Shown here: positions 31,312-39,011 of the stretch, piece after piece | How the letters are laid out: the number at the start of each line of letters is the position of its first letter | Numbering within the stretch: position 1 is the first letter of the stretch | Notes under the pieces: model-generated | Seen by the model: only the letters and a program-made list of their open reading frames with translations | The model's database searches: none | What the model was told of the DNA's origin: nothing | Position numbers and translations under genes: made by a program | Origin: a virus | Strand: one strand, 5' to 3' | Virus record (IMG/VR): IMGVR_UViG_3300023179_000017 | Location: 62,001 to 126,000 of that record | Length of the DNA stretch: 64,000 nt

Positions 31312-31590
31312 CTACAGTATTTGCGTAGATTTTTCGTTCTGCGGTAGGTCGAGTTTATAGTTGATATCGTCTTTTTTTCTAAGGCCCTGCACCATGGATT
31401 TTCTAAAAGCGCTTCGTTGGTAGCCCACTTCTTTAAGATAGTTAAACACGAGTTTTTCAATGAGCTCGCTTTTGTTTACTTGGTTAGAGCCGCAGTAGTC
31501 GTAGAAGTCGTCTCTTAGCGTGCCGTGGATATACACGGTGACACATTTTCTCAAAGGTTCGTTGGGTTTTCTTCGGGGCCTAATTCTCAT
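31312..31590 (-). CDS. Ribbon-helix-helix DNA-binding protein
   Basis: The start MRIRPRRK at 31590 is preferred to a GTA-rich upstream extension. After a basic N-terminus the sequence has a strand KCVTVYIHG, helix A LRDDFYDYCGSNQ and helix B NKSELIEKLVFNYLKE, the order of MetJ/Arc/CopG repressors. It is the first gene of the replication block. A TATAAT lies 8 bases before the start codon on the minus strand and a perfect TTGTATATACAA palindrome 32 bases upstream, so autoregulation is likely. The C-terminal 40 residues are basic and have no clear domain. Confidence 0.7.
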   Translation of the reverse strand: MRIRPRRKPNEPLRKCVTVYIHGTLRDDFYDYCGSNQVNKSELIEKLVFNYLKEVGYQRSAFRKSMVQGLRKKDDINYKLDLPQNEKSTQIL

Positions 31591-31621
31591 GCCATTATTA
31601 TACATTACTTTATAAAATGTT

Positions 31622-31633
31622 TTGTATATACAA
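31622..31633. promoter_or_regulatory. Palindromic operator candidate TTGTATATACAA
   Basis: A perfect 12-bp palindrome lies between the divergent ribbon-helix-helix gene and the secreted protein gene at 31733. It is in the right place to bind the repressor and control both directions. Confidence 0.4.
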
Positions 31634-31732
31634 CCACATGACTACATAGACTACCCATGTCAAATAGAAAATGATATACTGAGTCAAAGCTCGCTCAAAT
31701 CATAAATCCATAACAATTCAGGGAGAGGAACT

Positions 31733-32032
31733 ATGAAGGCACTTCTGTGCTTACTGGTGCTCTTTACTGCTGCGTATGCAGATGAAGCTGAGCTGTATGA
31801 CGAAGACCAAGCATACTACGAAACAAAACAATTTTATTCGGGTGATGAAATATCGCCCTACCACGAACGACAGTTCTATTCTGACGGGGAAGTAGACTCA
31901 GATAGCCCGGGGCAGTTCTATTATACCCCGAACGAAGAACCTAATTATTCGAGCCTATTTACCGACCGGGAGTTTGAGGAAATTGTAGTTCCAAAGCTGA
32001 TGGAAAAGCTCGACTCTCAATTAACCGAGTGA
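31733..32032 (+). CDS. Secreted acidic QFY-repeat protein, 99 aa
   Basis: The N-terminus MKALLCLLVLFTAAYADE is a Sec signal peptide, probably cut after AYA. The mature chain is strongly acidic and has three spaced repeats: KQFYSGDE, RQFYSDGE and GQFYYTPNE. A good ribosome site (GGGAGAGGAAC) precedes the start. It is a lone plus-strand gene inside the minus-strand block, which suggests separate control. I know no family. It could act on the host envelope. Confidence 0.6.
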   Translation: MKALLCLLVLFTAAYADEAELYDEDQAYYETKQFYSGDEISPYHERQFYSDGEVDSDSPGQFYYTPNEEPNYSSLFTDREFEEIVVPKLMEKLDSQLTE

Positions 32033-32247
32033 TCTTGCTTGGGGTGTTGAAACAAAACCGTGTCGATGAGCTCCTGGTCCTGTTTTTTTACCTTTAAGAT
32101 AAAGTCGTTCGCATCCTCGATTACCTTATGTTGGTAGGTAATAAAGTCGACTAGTTTTTGCTGGTGCTTACTGTATTTGTAATTCAAGTAAAAGCCTGCT
32201 GCGCAGGCTCCTTGTACAAAGAAGAAGAGATACCACCAGTATTCCAT
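32017..32247 (-). CDS. Membrane-anchored coiled-coil protein, 76 aa
   Basis: The ATG at 32247 overlaps the stop of the upstream gene, so translation is coupled. Residues 1-24 form a membrane anchor (WWYLFFFVQGACAAGFYL), followed by a charged helix (QQKLVDFITYQHKVIEDAND) that could form a coiled coil. This resembles small inner-membrane spanin subunits, and the partner gene upstream also has an N-terminal hydrophobic segment. The spanin reading is tentative. Confidence 0.5.
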   Translation of the reverse strand: MEYWWYLFFFVQGACAAGFYLNYKYSKHQQKLVDFITYQHKVIEDANDFILKVKKQDQELIDTVLFQHPKQDHSVN

Positions 32248-32489
32248 TAGAAGCAGCTCACATAGACTTGTCCACATCGCACCATCGGTTGATGTGGATT
32301 AGAATAATCACTTCCTACCATAACCTGATTTATGTAAGGGCAGGTATTGCCATAGTAAGTGAAAACTTGATTTATCTGGGCTTGGCAAAAAATCCTTGCT
32401 ACTTCTTGCCCATAGGCCCGAAGAGCAATAACCCCCAGTAAAAGGATAGCTACAATCAGTAGCTTGGCGTGTGCGCTTAGTTTGAACAT
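32247..32489 (-). CDS. Small exported or membrane protein, 80 aa
   Basis: Residues 8-25 (AKLLIVAILLLGVIALRA) form a signal peptide or anchor. The remaining 50 residues contain four Cys and are hydrophilic, which fits an oxidising compartment. It is coupled to the coiled-coil membrane protein downstream; the two may work together in the envelope. Confidence 0.5.
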   Translation of the reverse strand: MFKLSAHAKLLIVAILLLGVIALRAYGQEVARIFCQAQINQVFTYYGNTCPYINQVMVGSDYSNPHQPMVRCGQVYVSCF

Positions 32490-32497
32490 AGAGCCCC

Positions 32498-32719
32498 CTA
32501 TTTTTTATTTAGCGGTTGAAAGTCAACAACGCAAACTGTGTGGGAGTCCCCGCCTATATTATAAGGTCGGATGTACCAAGGGTGCTTCCCGTTGCCCTTT
32601 TGGGCGTACCATCTGGGCTGTGCTGCCAACCACTCGGCCACTATCGCTTGTGCCACTTCGGCGGCTTCTTCGGCAGATTTGCCCTCAAATCTTTTTGGGT
32701 CGAATACTGGTTTGTCCAT
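32498..32719 (-). CDS. Hypothetical protein, 73 aa
   Basis: I do not recognise this protein. The start is a plain ATG at 32719. The first half is an Ala/Glu-rich helix (EGKSAEEAAEVAQAIVAEWLA) and the second half is beta-like with HPWYIRPYNIGGD. It is co-directional with its neighbours. Confidence 0.45.
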   Translation of the reverse strand: MDKPVFDPKRFEGKSAEEAAEVAQAIVAEWLAAQPRWYAQKGNGKHPWYIRPYNIGGDSHTVCVVDFQPLNKK

Positions 32720-32904
32720 GATTTAAATAGAATACCAACGGCTCACATTTCTGTCGTTGGGTATTTACATGGTTTTTAAAGAACGCTAACGCATCGCATT
32801 TAATAGGTAAAAAAAAGATATCCGTACTTATTAAATACGCACGGGGCACCCAACCCCTGGGCACCCCGCCGTTGTTTGTTTCTCAACCACCTAGAGGAAA
32901 CAAG

Positions 32905-33084
32905 TCATGAGCATTCATCTAAAAGCTCTAAAAACAATTTTCTTAGTTCGTTTAGAAGAACGGAAAAACACCCGACCGTAGCACACGCAATTACAATTGC
33001 AACCATTTTACCCCCCAGTATAAATAGTCTTACGTAATTCTTATTCCATACTTTGGTTTCTTTTTGATCCCACGCATACGTCAT
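32905..33084 (-). CDS. Small single-pass membrane protein, 59 aa
   Basis: The preferred ATG at 33084 begins MTYAWDQKETKVW; a GTG further up lies inside a terminator stem. One hydrophobic segment (MVAIVIACATVGCFSVLL) is followed by an amphipathic helix. A terminator stands directly upstream. No clear ribosome site is seen, so confidence is modest. Confidence 0.4.
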   Translation of the reverse strand: MTYAWDQKETKVWNKNYVRLFILGGKMVAIVIACATVGCFSVLLNELRKLFLELLDECS

Positions 33085-33102
33085 CTGGGTATTGTAAAAC
33101 AC

Positions 33103-33147
33103 AAAAACGCCCCTAAGAAGACCCAGAGAGTCTAAGGGGCGTTTTTC
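33103..33147. terminator. Strong bidirectional terminator
   Basis: AAAAACGCCCCT (33103-33114) pairs with AGGGGCGTTTTT over 12 bp, with T-runs on both strands. On the minus strand it ends the gene at 33155-33322. Confidence 0.85.
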
Positions 33148-33154
33148 TTAAAGC

Positions 33155-33322
33155 TTATCCGTTTAACGATGCTTGAGTGATCCACTCAGTGACGTTGCCA
33201 GCCGTTTTGTTTTTGGCAAGCTTTTGGATAACTTTGAAATCCTGTTTTCTAAAACGAATCAGCTTTGCGATTGTTTTAGGAGCAGCGATTTTTTCTGTTT
33301 TCTTTGCGATTTTCTTTTTCAT
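33155..33322 (-). CDS. Small basic protein, antitoxin-like, 55 aa
   Basis: This short gene begins MKKKIAKKTEKIAAPK and continues with a strand KLIRFRKQDF and helices VIQKLAKNKT and NVTEWITQAS. The second half resembles a short ribbon-helix-helix or antitoxin-type DNA-binding fold. A perfect inverted repeat lies 22 bases upstream and a terminator follows, so it forms its own small transcription unit. No toxin partner is seen beside it. Confidence 0.5.
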   Translation of the reverse strand: MKKKIAKKTEKIAAPKTIAKLIRFRKQDFKVIQKLAKNKTAGNVTEWITQASLNG

Positions 33323-33343
33323 AAACTACCTGCATGTTTTAAG

Positions 33344-33364
33344 TATCAGAAACCGTTTCTGATA
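33344..33364. promoter_or_regulatory. Perfect inverted repeat, operator candidate
   Basis: TATCAGAAAC (33344-33353) and GTTTCTGATA (33355-33364) are perfect 10-bp arms around one base. On the minus strand the GATACT at its edge could be a -10 element, so a repressor bound here would block the small gene at 33322. Confidence 0.5.
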
Positions 33365-33420
33365 TCTGGATACATACACCCATTAAAAATAAACGTCTAC
33401 ACTTAGTATGGTATATCCGT

Positions 33421-33852
33421 TTATCTTTCGTAAACCATGTTGAGTAGTTTTGGTTGATATCTGATCCAAGCCTTGCCAATCTGGTCTGAATCGAAACCAA
33501 CGTAGGTATTGTCAGGCGCTTGAAACTTGACATACCCCTTTTGAGCCAGCCGGTCTAAACCGACGAGGCTTTTTGGCGCGGGAATCCCTGCGTGTTCAAA
33601 CCCCCAAATAAGGTCGCCAATAAGCCCTTCTTGGACTTCTTTTTGCCTTTCAAAGCAGCTAAACAGCGCATGAAGAACGATTTGCGCTTCGGCGGGCAAG
33701 TCCGACGGGATTTCTTTGTGCGTTTCATAATAGGGCCTCACTTTCTTGAGTTCTTGTGGTTTGTTTTCTATCTGTGCTTCTAACGTCATCACCGACGCAG
33801 GAGGAGCAGCATCTTCTGGAGGAGTTGAATCAAGGTGTTTAAAGTCTTTCAT
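33421..33852 (-). CDS. Hypothetical protein, possible winged helix, 143 aa
   Basis: The N-terminal 50 residues are Pro/Glu-rich and look flexible. The second half, with ALFSCFERQKEVQEG, LVGLDRLAQKGYVKFQAP and a final strand, has the order of a winged-helix domain. It overlaps the small gene upstream by an ATGA, so they are coupled. A regulatory role is possible, not shown. Confidence 0.45.
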   Translation of the reverse strand: MKDFKHLDSTPPEDAAPPASVMTLEAQIENKPQELKKVRPYYETHKEIPSDLPAEAQIVLHALFSCFERQKEVQEGLIGDLIWGFEHAGIPAPKSLVGLDRLAQKGYVKFQAPDNTYVGFDSDQIGKAWIRYQPKLLNMVYER

Positions 33853-34019
33853 AACTTTGTTTCCTTCTGTACCAGAAAATTTTTAACATCAGTCGGCAAG
33901 AGTTTTAAAAGCTCTGGCGTCACAGTAATTGTCATCGGTGGCAGTTTTACTCCTTGTTTGTAAGACCGCACCCAAGAGATTACTTTTTCTGCTAACTCTT
34001 TTAGCTCTTTCGACTCCAC
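33849..34019 (-). CDS. Small hypothetical protein, 56 aa
   Basis: I use the GTG at 34019, which follows GGGGGATAAAAA. The stop overlaps the start of the next gene (ATGA). The product has an acidic helix and a segment KLPPMTITVTPELLKLLP. I do not recognise it. Confidence 0.5.
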   Translation of the reverse strand: MESKELKELAEKVISWVRSYKQGVKLPPMTITVTPELLKLLPTDVKNFLVQKETKL

Positions 34020-34084
34020 TTTTTATCCCCCGTTTGATGATATATACGTTATATAGCCGTGTTGGGTAAGTCCGTCACGAATTT

Positions 34085-35038
34085 TTAGTATTGGTAAAAA
34101 TGCGTGTTCTCAACGTGGGACTTCTCACTGAAGTGAGGAACAGGCCCTGGCTTACCTAATACATAGTCGAGTGCGTGCAACATTTTAGAATCTAGGTTAT
34201 CTAAATGATGCACCAAGATAGCTTCTAGCGTCGCCGGTTTTACTGGCGAACCCCAGTCAATTCTTCCGTGATGAGACGCAACGATATGCATTAAGTGGGC
34301 TTTTTCTAATTTATGATCTGACCCCTTTGGAGAAAACTTACTTGCCGTTTTATCTATCCAAGCAGGGCCCACAACGATGTGCGGAGTTAAGATCCCAACA
34401 GGGCTTAATCCCACGATGGGTTTAGAAAAATCGTACTCAACAATTTTTCCAGCATCGTGAAGCATGAGCCCAAAGAGAACTTTATCTCGGCTTATTTTTT
34501 CGCAGTACCTATCTTGATAGTGTTTAATGACGGGTTCTGCGATTAGACACAAAGAGTGCACGTGCTCTAAAAGGCCGCCGTGCCAGGCGTTGTGCATCTT
34601 AGCGGCAGCCGGCGCTCTTTTAAAAGCTTCTATCACCTCTTGGTGTTTCATCAGGATCTCTTCGGTCACATACTTAGTTAGGGGCTCTTTAAAGGTAGCA
34701 ACGATGTTTACTAGATCATTCCACATCTCTTCGATGTCAAACTTGGAGGTTCTAATAAACTCGTGAAAGGGCCGTTCGCTTGGTTCAGCTTCTAATAAGT
34801 TGATTTGAAGGGCTCCGTTATATTCTTCAACTTGTCCGACAAGTTTAATAACCGACCCTTCTGTAATAAAACCGTGGACCTCTTGTTGGTAGTCCCATTT
34901 TTTTGCAACGATTGAGTGGTCTTTGTCTCTAAGGGTAATGTCTAGGTAAGGCTTTCCGTTTTTAGTTGTCGCTACTTTTAGTTTTTCAACAAGCGCATTA
35001 ATTTTGGCAATATCGCCTTTAGAAAGTTTTGAAATCAT
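34085..35038 (-). CDS. yhaM: YhaM-like 3'-5' exoribonuclease (OB fold plus HD domain)
   Basis: The 317-residue protein has an N-terminal OB fold (about 1-85, KPYLDITLRDKDHSIVAKKW) and an HD phosphohydrolase domain with HGGLLEHVHS (about 153), LMLHDAGKIVEYDF (about 191), HIVASHHGRIDWG and HHLDNLDSKM. This is the design of the YhaM family, which degrades RNA or single-stranded DNA from the 3' end using metal ions. In a phage it could recycle host RNA or process phage transcripts. It is the first gene of a minus-strand unit and is divergent from the head operon. Confidence 0.88.
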   Translation of the reverse strand: MISKLSKGDIAKINALVEKLKVATTKNGKPYLDITLRDKDHSIVAKKWDYQQEVHGFITEGSVIKLVGQVEEYNGALQINLLEAEPSERPFHEFIRTSKFDIEEMWNDLVNIVATFKEPLTKYVTEEILMKHQEVIEAFKRAPAAAKMHNAWHGGLLEHVHSLCLIAEPVIKHYQDRYCEKISRDKVLFGLMLHDAGKIVEYDFSKPIVGLSPVGILTPHIVVGPAWIDKTASKFSPKGSDHKLEKAHLMHIVASHHGRIDWGSPVKPATLEAILVHHLDNLDSKMLHALDYVLGKPGPVPHFSEKSHVENTHFYQY

Positions 35039-35182
35039 GTGTCATCCTTGGTGTAACAATTTTAATAAGATATCTTTCTTTTGTACAATTTTAAACTCAG
35101 AACTTATATCCGAGTGTTTTTAAATGACACCCAAAGACATTTGCTGATAGCATTTTACGTTTGATGTAGAATAATAAAAACA

Positions 35183-37153
35183 ATGAAGCCCGAAAAAAAG
35201 AAAAATAAAAAAGACGAGTCTTATTATAAAAGCCCCATGATGCGGGCATTTCAAGCTGGGACCGGCCTTGGGATGGTTAGAGGGAACCTAATTCCCGCCA
35301 CCTCACCAATAAAAGGCTACACCAACCTGTGGCACGGTACGCCAATCGCCAATTTATATCCTGGGGAACACGGCAAGGGAATTTTTCAAGAGGGGCTTAC
35401 CACAGAATTTGCTGGAAAAAATAAGCGCCTTAACTATGCCCTTATGTCTAATGCGGTAATGCGAGACACAGAAGAATTTTTAAAAAAGAAGAAAATTAAA
35501 ATAACCCCAGAGATTGAAAAAGCGCTTTTTGAAGAAACCGAAAAAATGATGGAGCTTGGGGGCACCTCTTTTGAACGAATTCTAAAAAGCGCCCCCTCGG
35601 TAGCAAAGCGATTGGGATTAGACGAAAAAGAACTGGCTGAATTTTATAAAACCCGTGCGGGCGATTTAGGAAAACGTATTTATTTTGGTAAGTCGCCAGA
35701 GAGCGTTGCGTTTTGGGCAAACGAGGGAAAGAACGAAATCCACTTTTTGTTTGAAAAAATGAAACAAGAAGCAGGGCAGGACTTAAGCTCTCGTAGAAAG
35801 GCCGTTGTTTCAGGTTTAAAAAAAGGGTTTAAAGATTTTGGAGAAGTTTTAGCCGAGCAGTTTTCTGGTGGCATGTATTCAGACATAAGAGCAAAAACTC
35901 ATTACGGAAAACCGGCAGAGGCTGTAAAAGTTAAAGACTTGGGCGAATTAGCCAACGCAATAAAACACCATAGCAAAGAAGACGTGAATGTTATTTTTAG
36001 ATCCAGCGTCCCAACTAAATCGCTAGATTATTTAAAAGACTTTCCAGTATTAAGGCATGGGATAGCCTCTTTACCCAGCGTTAAAATGCTGCTTGGTAAG
36101 TATATTCCGCAAAGTGATCCCTCTAAAGACTTGTCGATTGCTGAAAACCTTTCGCCAGAGTTTATTAACCAGGCTCATGTAGTAGATAGAAAAACAGGAA
36201 AGCTATTAAAAAGCTTCCATGTCCAGTCAGCAAAAAAACAGCCCTTTCAGTTTTTAGGCGGCAAAGGAAATAGAATCGCCGGCCTTAAAAAAGCCACCAT
36301 ACCAATTATCATGACAGCCGCCGGCGCTAAGATTTTTTTAAATGCTTTTAAAGGAATAGGAAGTAAGCCCCCGAAAGAAGAAAAAACTGCTGCGGTAGAT
36401 CCAAAAACACTAGCAAAAGTTTTTGCTGTTCCTGCTGCTGCTGTAGGAGGTTCCTTTGCAACTGCAGCCGCCATTCAAAAATTACTGGGTGTAAGAGAGC
36501 CTGCTCTTATTACAGAAGAAGAAGCAAAAAAAATGAAAATGGAACAGCTGCTCGCTCAACAGGCTGACGAAATTAGATATTTAAAAAACACAGCTCCTGC
36601 AGCAGGTTTAGCATCAGGAATTCTTGGGGCAGGTATCGGAGCTGCGTTAACAAAACATCGTGGGATTGGTGCTATAGCGGGCGGGTATCTTGGATCTACC
36701 TTGGGTATGGGCGCCGCAACCGTCCTACTTGAAGCTAGACAGAACCAGATAGATCCGGAAAACTCAGGCCTTGCCGGAATGCTTTTGAGTAACTCAGACA
36801 AAGGAAAAGAGTTTATCAGAAAGAACCCAAAACTATTTGCAGGTCTGTCGCAAACAGCGGCGACCGGATTGGCAGCTGCGTTGCCGTATTATGTTGCTAA
36901 AAAGTATTACCCTTGGCACGCGCAAAAAGTAAAACGATTGGTTAGCCGTGCGTCTAAACCAAGTGAAGCGCTCGTCCGATTTGTCGATGAAAATGCAACC
37001 AAAATTTTACCCCTTATTTTATTAGGCGGACCAGCATCACAGTATTTAAGTTATTTGGCAGCGGAGCAAACTACAAAAGGTATAGGAAAAGGTGTGGGGG
37101 CTGTTCGATCCGCGGCTAAATCTTTTGGTAGCGATAAAAAAGATGCTGCTTAA
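35183..37153 (+). CDS. Large virion-type protein with ADP-ribosyltransferase-like N-terminus
   Basis: This 656-residue protein opens the morphogenesis region. Residues about 46-190 contain LWHGTPIANLYPGEHGKGIF, EGL and later GKRIYFGKSPESVAFWANEG. This resembles ADP-ribosyltransferase folds, where an early His or Arg, a Tyr-Phe strand and a later Glu bind NAD. The rest has hydrophobic glycine-rich segments (about 370-390, 410-430, 465-530, 560-580, 615-640), suggesting membrane contact. An EEKTAAVD site lies near residue 402. T4 Alt, an injected ADP-ribosyltransferase, is the model I have in mind. The domain call is tentative because the catalytic Glu is not obvious. Confidence 0.5.
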   Translation: MKPEKKKNKKDESYYKSPMMRAFQAGTGLGMVRGNLIPATSPIKGYTNLWHGTPIANLYPGEHGKGIFQEGLTTEFAGKNKRLNYALMSNAVMRDTEEFLKKKKIKITPEIEKALFEETEKMMELGGTSFERILKSAPSVAKRLGLDEKELAEFYKTRAGDLGKRIYFGKSPESVAFWANEGKNEIHFLFEKMKQEAGQDLSSRRKAVVSGLKKGFKDFGEVLAEQFSGGMYSDIRAKTHYGKPAEAVKVKDLGELANAIKHHSKEDVNVIFRSSVPTKSLDYLKDFPVLRHGIASLPSVKMLLGKYIPQSDPSKDLSIAENLSPEFINQAHVVDRKTGKLLKSFHVQSAKKQPFQFLGGKGNRIAGLKKATIPIIMTAAGAKIFLNAFKGIGSKPPKEEKTAAVDPKTLAKVFAVPAAAVGGSFATAAAIQKLLGVREPALITEEEAKKMKMEQLLAQQADEIRYLKNTAPAAGLASGILGAGIGAALTKHRGIGAIAGGYLGSTLGMGAATVLLEARQNQIDPENSGLAGMLLSNSDKGKEFIRKNPKLFAGLSQTAATGLAAALPYYVAKKYYPWHAQKVKRLVSRASKPSEALVRFVDENATKILPLILLGGPASQYLSYLAAEQTTKGIGKGVGAVRSAAKSFGSDKKDAA

Positions 37154-37242
37154 AAAGCTTTGTATATCTACTTTACTCAAACTTCTTGACGACCCCAATA
37201 TCCTTCAATAGCCTTTTTCGTGGAAGACACAAAGGAGGCTAT

Positions 37243-37458
37243 ATGGACGAACAAGCAAAGGTAATTCCGTTTCCAACAAAAGAAGGCTTACTTTCTCCAG
37301 AACTGAGAAAGCGATTTGAACAATCAATTTCTGATAAAACAGAAAAGCCACAGGAAGTTGTGGCCATACTAGAAAAAGAAGCGTGCACCGCCATCATTGC
37401 ATGGGAGCGCCGCGTTGCAAAAGAACTTGCAGAAAGATTGGTGAAGCTCTTTGTCTGA
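37243..37458 (+). CDS. Hypothetical protein, 71 aa
   Basis: The ATG at 37243 follows a perfect AAAGGAGG; the longer frame starting at 37186 lacks such a site. The product is helical with ILEKEACTAIIAWERRVAKEL in the second half. It overlaps the next gene by 8 bases. Function unknown. Confidence 0.55.
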   Translation: MDEQAKVIPFPTKEGLLSPELRKRFEQSISDKTEKPQEVVAILEKEACTAIIAWERRVAKELAERLVKLFV

Positions 37459-37777
37459 TTTAATAGGACCAGATGGGAAGCCGATTCCCAAGACGCTATG
37501 TGTTGAATATGGCGGTAGGCTTTATCCCTACCGCCTTGTTAACCCGGAGCAGCTTAACAATAAAGACCCTCGCATTGGTCTTTTGGGTGTGCTGATTCAA
37601 ATGGGTGACCAAACACAACTCACTTGGTTATCGCTTCTTGCACTTGCAAAAGATATCTATTCTCGAAACCCGAAAGGCACCAGAGAGTTTCAAAAACTGG
37701 CTGAATCGGTCGGTTTAGTTATAATAGACGGGGAGCGCCATGAGCTTGATGTTGCTCAGGAGCTGGGTAAAATATAA
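37451..37777 (+). CDS. Hypothetical protein, 108 aa
   Basis: I do not recognise this protein. The TTG at 37451 starts within the previous gene, so coupling is likely. It has a short beta unit (CVEYGGRLYPYRLV) and a helical region with LTWLSLLALAKDIY. It lies just before a candidate promoter. Confidence 0.45.
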   Translation: MSDLIGPDGKPIPKTLCVEYGGRLYPYRLVNPEQLNNKDPRIGLLGVLIQMGDQTQLTWLSLLALAKDIYSRNPKGTREFQKLAESVGLVIIDGERHELDVAQELGKI

Positions 37778-37786
37778 GATAAAATG

Positions 37787-37816
37787 TTGGCTCGCTCTTC
37801 GGTGTCGGGCTATACT
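37787..37816 (+). promoter_or_regulatory. Sigma70-like promoter candidate
   Basis: TTGGCT (37787-37792) and TATACT (37811-37816) are spaced by 18 bases, 42 bases before the start of the gene at 37858. It is the best -35/-10 pair I found in the head region. Confidence 0.4.
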
Positions 37817-37857
37817 CTTTTAAAGACGTCTAACTAATCCGCTGAAAAGGAAACGCT

Positions 37858-38769
37858 ATGTTTTTCGATTCGAGCGATCTTGTCGAGTCTAAGTACTCGA
37901 TGGATCATTATCGTGAGTGGGCCGGAGAGATTGCAAATTCGTACTTCAATGCGAATGCGCTTCCTACCGTTACATTAACTAAAATTGCACAAGTAGAAGA
38001 GCTCACACCCCACCAAATTCAACTTCTTGCCGCTGAAGCTAATAAACTTATTCATCACCATAAATATGGTTCAGCAGAAGAAAAGTATTTTGCAGCCGAG
38101 TTTCCTTTAGCTGATGCCAAAGCTGCTATTCAGTCCCTGCAATTAGATGGTGGGGAAGTAAAAGTAGCAAGCGAGTTTGTGGCACCAAAACTTTCGGACC
38201 AAGGCCCGGATGCCTATGAAATGTTTGGCATTAAGCCAGAAACCATGGACAAGACTGCGGAAGTAAAACACCGCCTAAAATACGCTGAAGAAAAGTCAGC
38301 GCTTCTTAATCAAAAACTAGAAGACCAGATTTTCATTACAAAAACCGCCATGGAAGACGCGTCTAGAGAATTTATTAAACAAGCCAGACAACACCTATTA
38401 GATGAGGGCAGCTCCCCTTCTAGAATGAAGGTGCTTGGCCTGTTTGACCACTTTGTAAAGGTAGCGCAAGTTCCAGCCGGAAAACGACTTCTTGCCAAGC
38501 TTGCTTACGTCCTTATGAAGGAAGGTAAGCTTGAACCCAAGCCAGCGCAAAAAGCCATTGATTACTTTACTAAAGAAGGTGATCAGAAGGCCCCCGCTGA
38601 AATGATAAGCGAAAACTTGCCTGCCCAAATCGTTAATGGCCAACACCCTTTGTATGTCACTTTACAGACTGTTGGAAAACATGAAGCAAACCTTCTTCGT
38701 TACACACAAGAGGGCGCGCTCGTTAAGGACAAGGCTCGAGTTCTCAAACAAAAAATTAGGTCTTTATAA
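37858..38769 (+). CDS. Head-region protein with repeated K-x-A sites, 303 aa
   Basis: The start is preceded by GAAAAGGAAACGCT. The protein is helical and acidic at first, then basic. It contains LTKIAQVEEL, MDKTAEVKH, FITKTAMED, FIKQARQHL and FVKVAQVP, all fitting the hydrophobic-x-K-x-A pattern seen in this phage. A protein processed many times by the prohead protease, such as an internal core protein, would show this. I do not recognise a family. Confidence 0.55.
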   Translation: MFFDSSDLVESKYSMDHYREWAGEIANSYFNANALPTVTLTKIAQVEELTPHQIQLLAAEANKLIHHHKYGSAEEKYFAAEFPLADAKAAIQSLQLDGGEVKVASEFVAPKLSDQGPDAYEMFGIKPETMDKTAEVKHRLKYAEEKSALLNQKLEDQIFITKTAMEDASREFIKQARQHLLDEGSSPSRMKVLGLFDHFVKVAQVPAGKRLLAKLAYVLMKEGKLEPKPAQKAIDYFTKEGDQKAPAEMISENLPAQIVNGQHPLYVTLQTVGKHEANLLRYTQEGALVKDKARVLKQKIRSL

Positions 38770-38770
38770 C

Positions 38771-39001
38771 ATGATGAAAATGTTTGAGCTTGCCTCTAAA
38801 CGCCATTCCGAAATTATGAAGTGTGCGTTTGTAGGATCTGTGGTTGGAGCAGCGGGAGGGTATATTGCCAAACATCCCATCAAGTCTTTGTTAGGCGGAC
38901 TAACGGTTTATTCGACAGCCTCAGACATGGCGGCTGGTGCTAGAAGGCTTGCTAAGCCTGGGGTTCAGAGGGTTTTACCCGGAATGACCAGAACTTTTTA
39001 G
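38771..39001 (+). CDS. Small glycine-zipper protein, 76 aa
   Basis: The ATG at 38771 directly follows the previous stop. The sequence CAFVGSVVGAAGGYIAKH is a glycine zipper that can insert in membranes. It is flanked by basic residues. Its N-terminus, MMKMFELASKRH, loosely resembles the targeting motif but lacks GF. I infer a small virion or injected protein. Confidence 0.5.
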   Translation: MMKMFELASKRHSEIMKCAFVGSVVGAAGGYIAKHPIKSLLGGLTVYSTASDMAAGARRLAKPGVQRVLPGMTRTF

Positions 39002-39011
39002 TGGAGTGCTT

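Noticed and set aside
32907-32981. 24-codon plus-strand frame with a GAGGAAAC ribosome-like site
   Set aside because: It is antisense to a plausible minus-strand membrane protein and has no other support.
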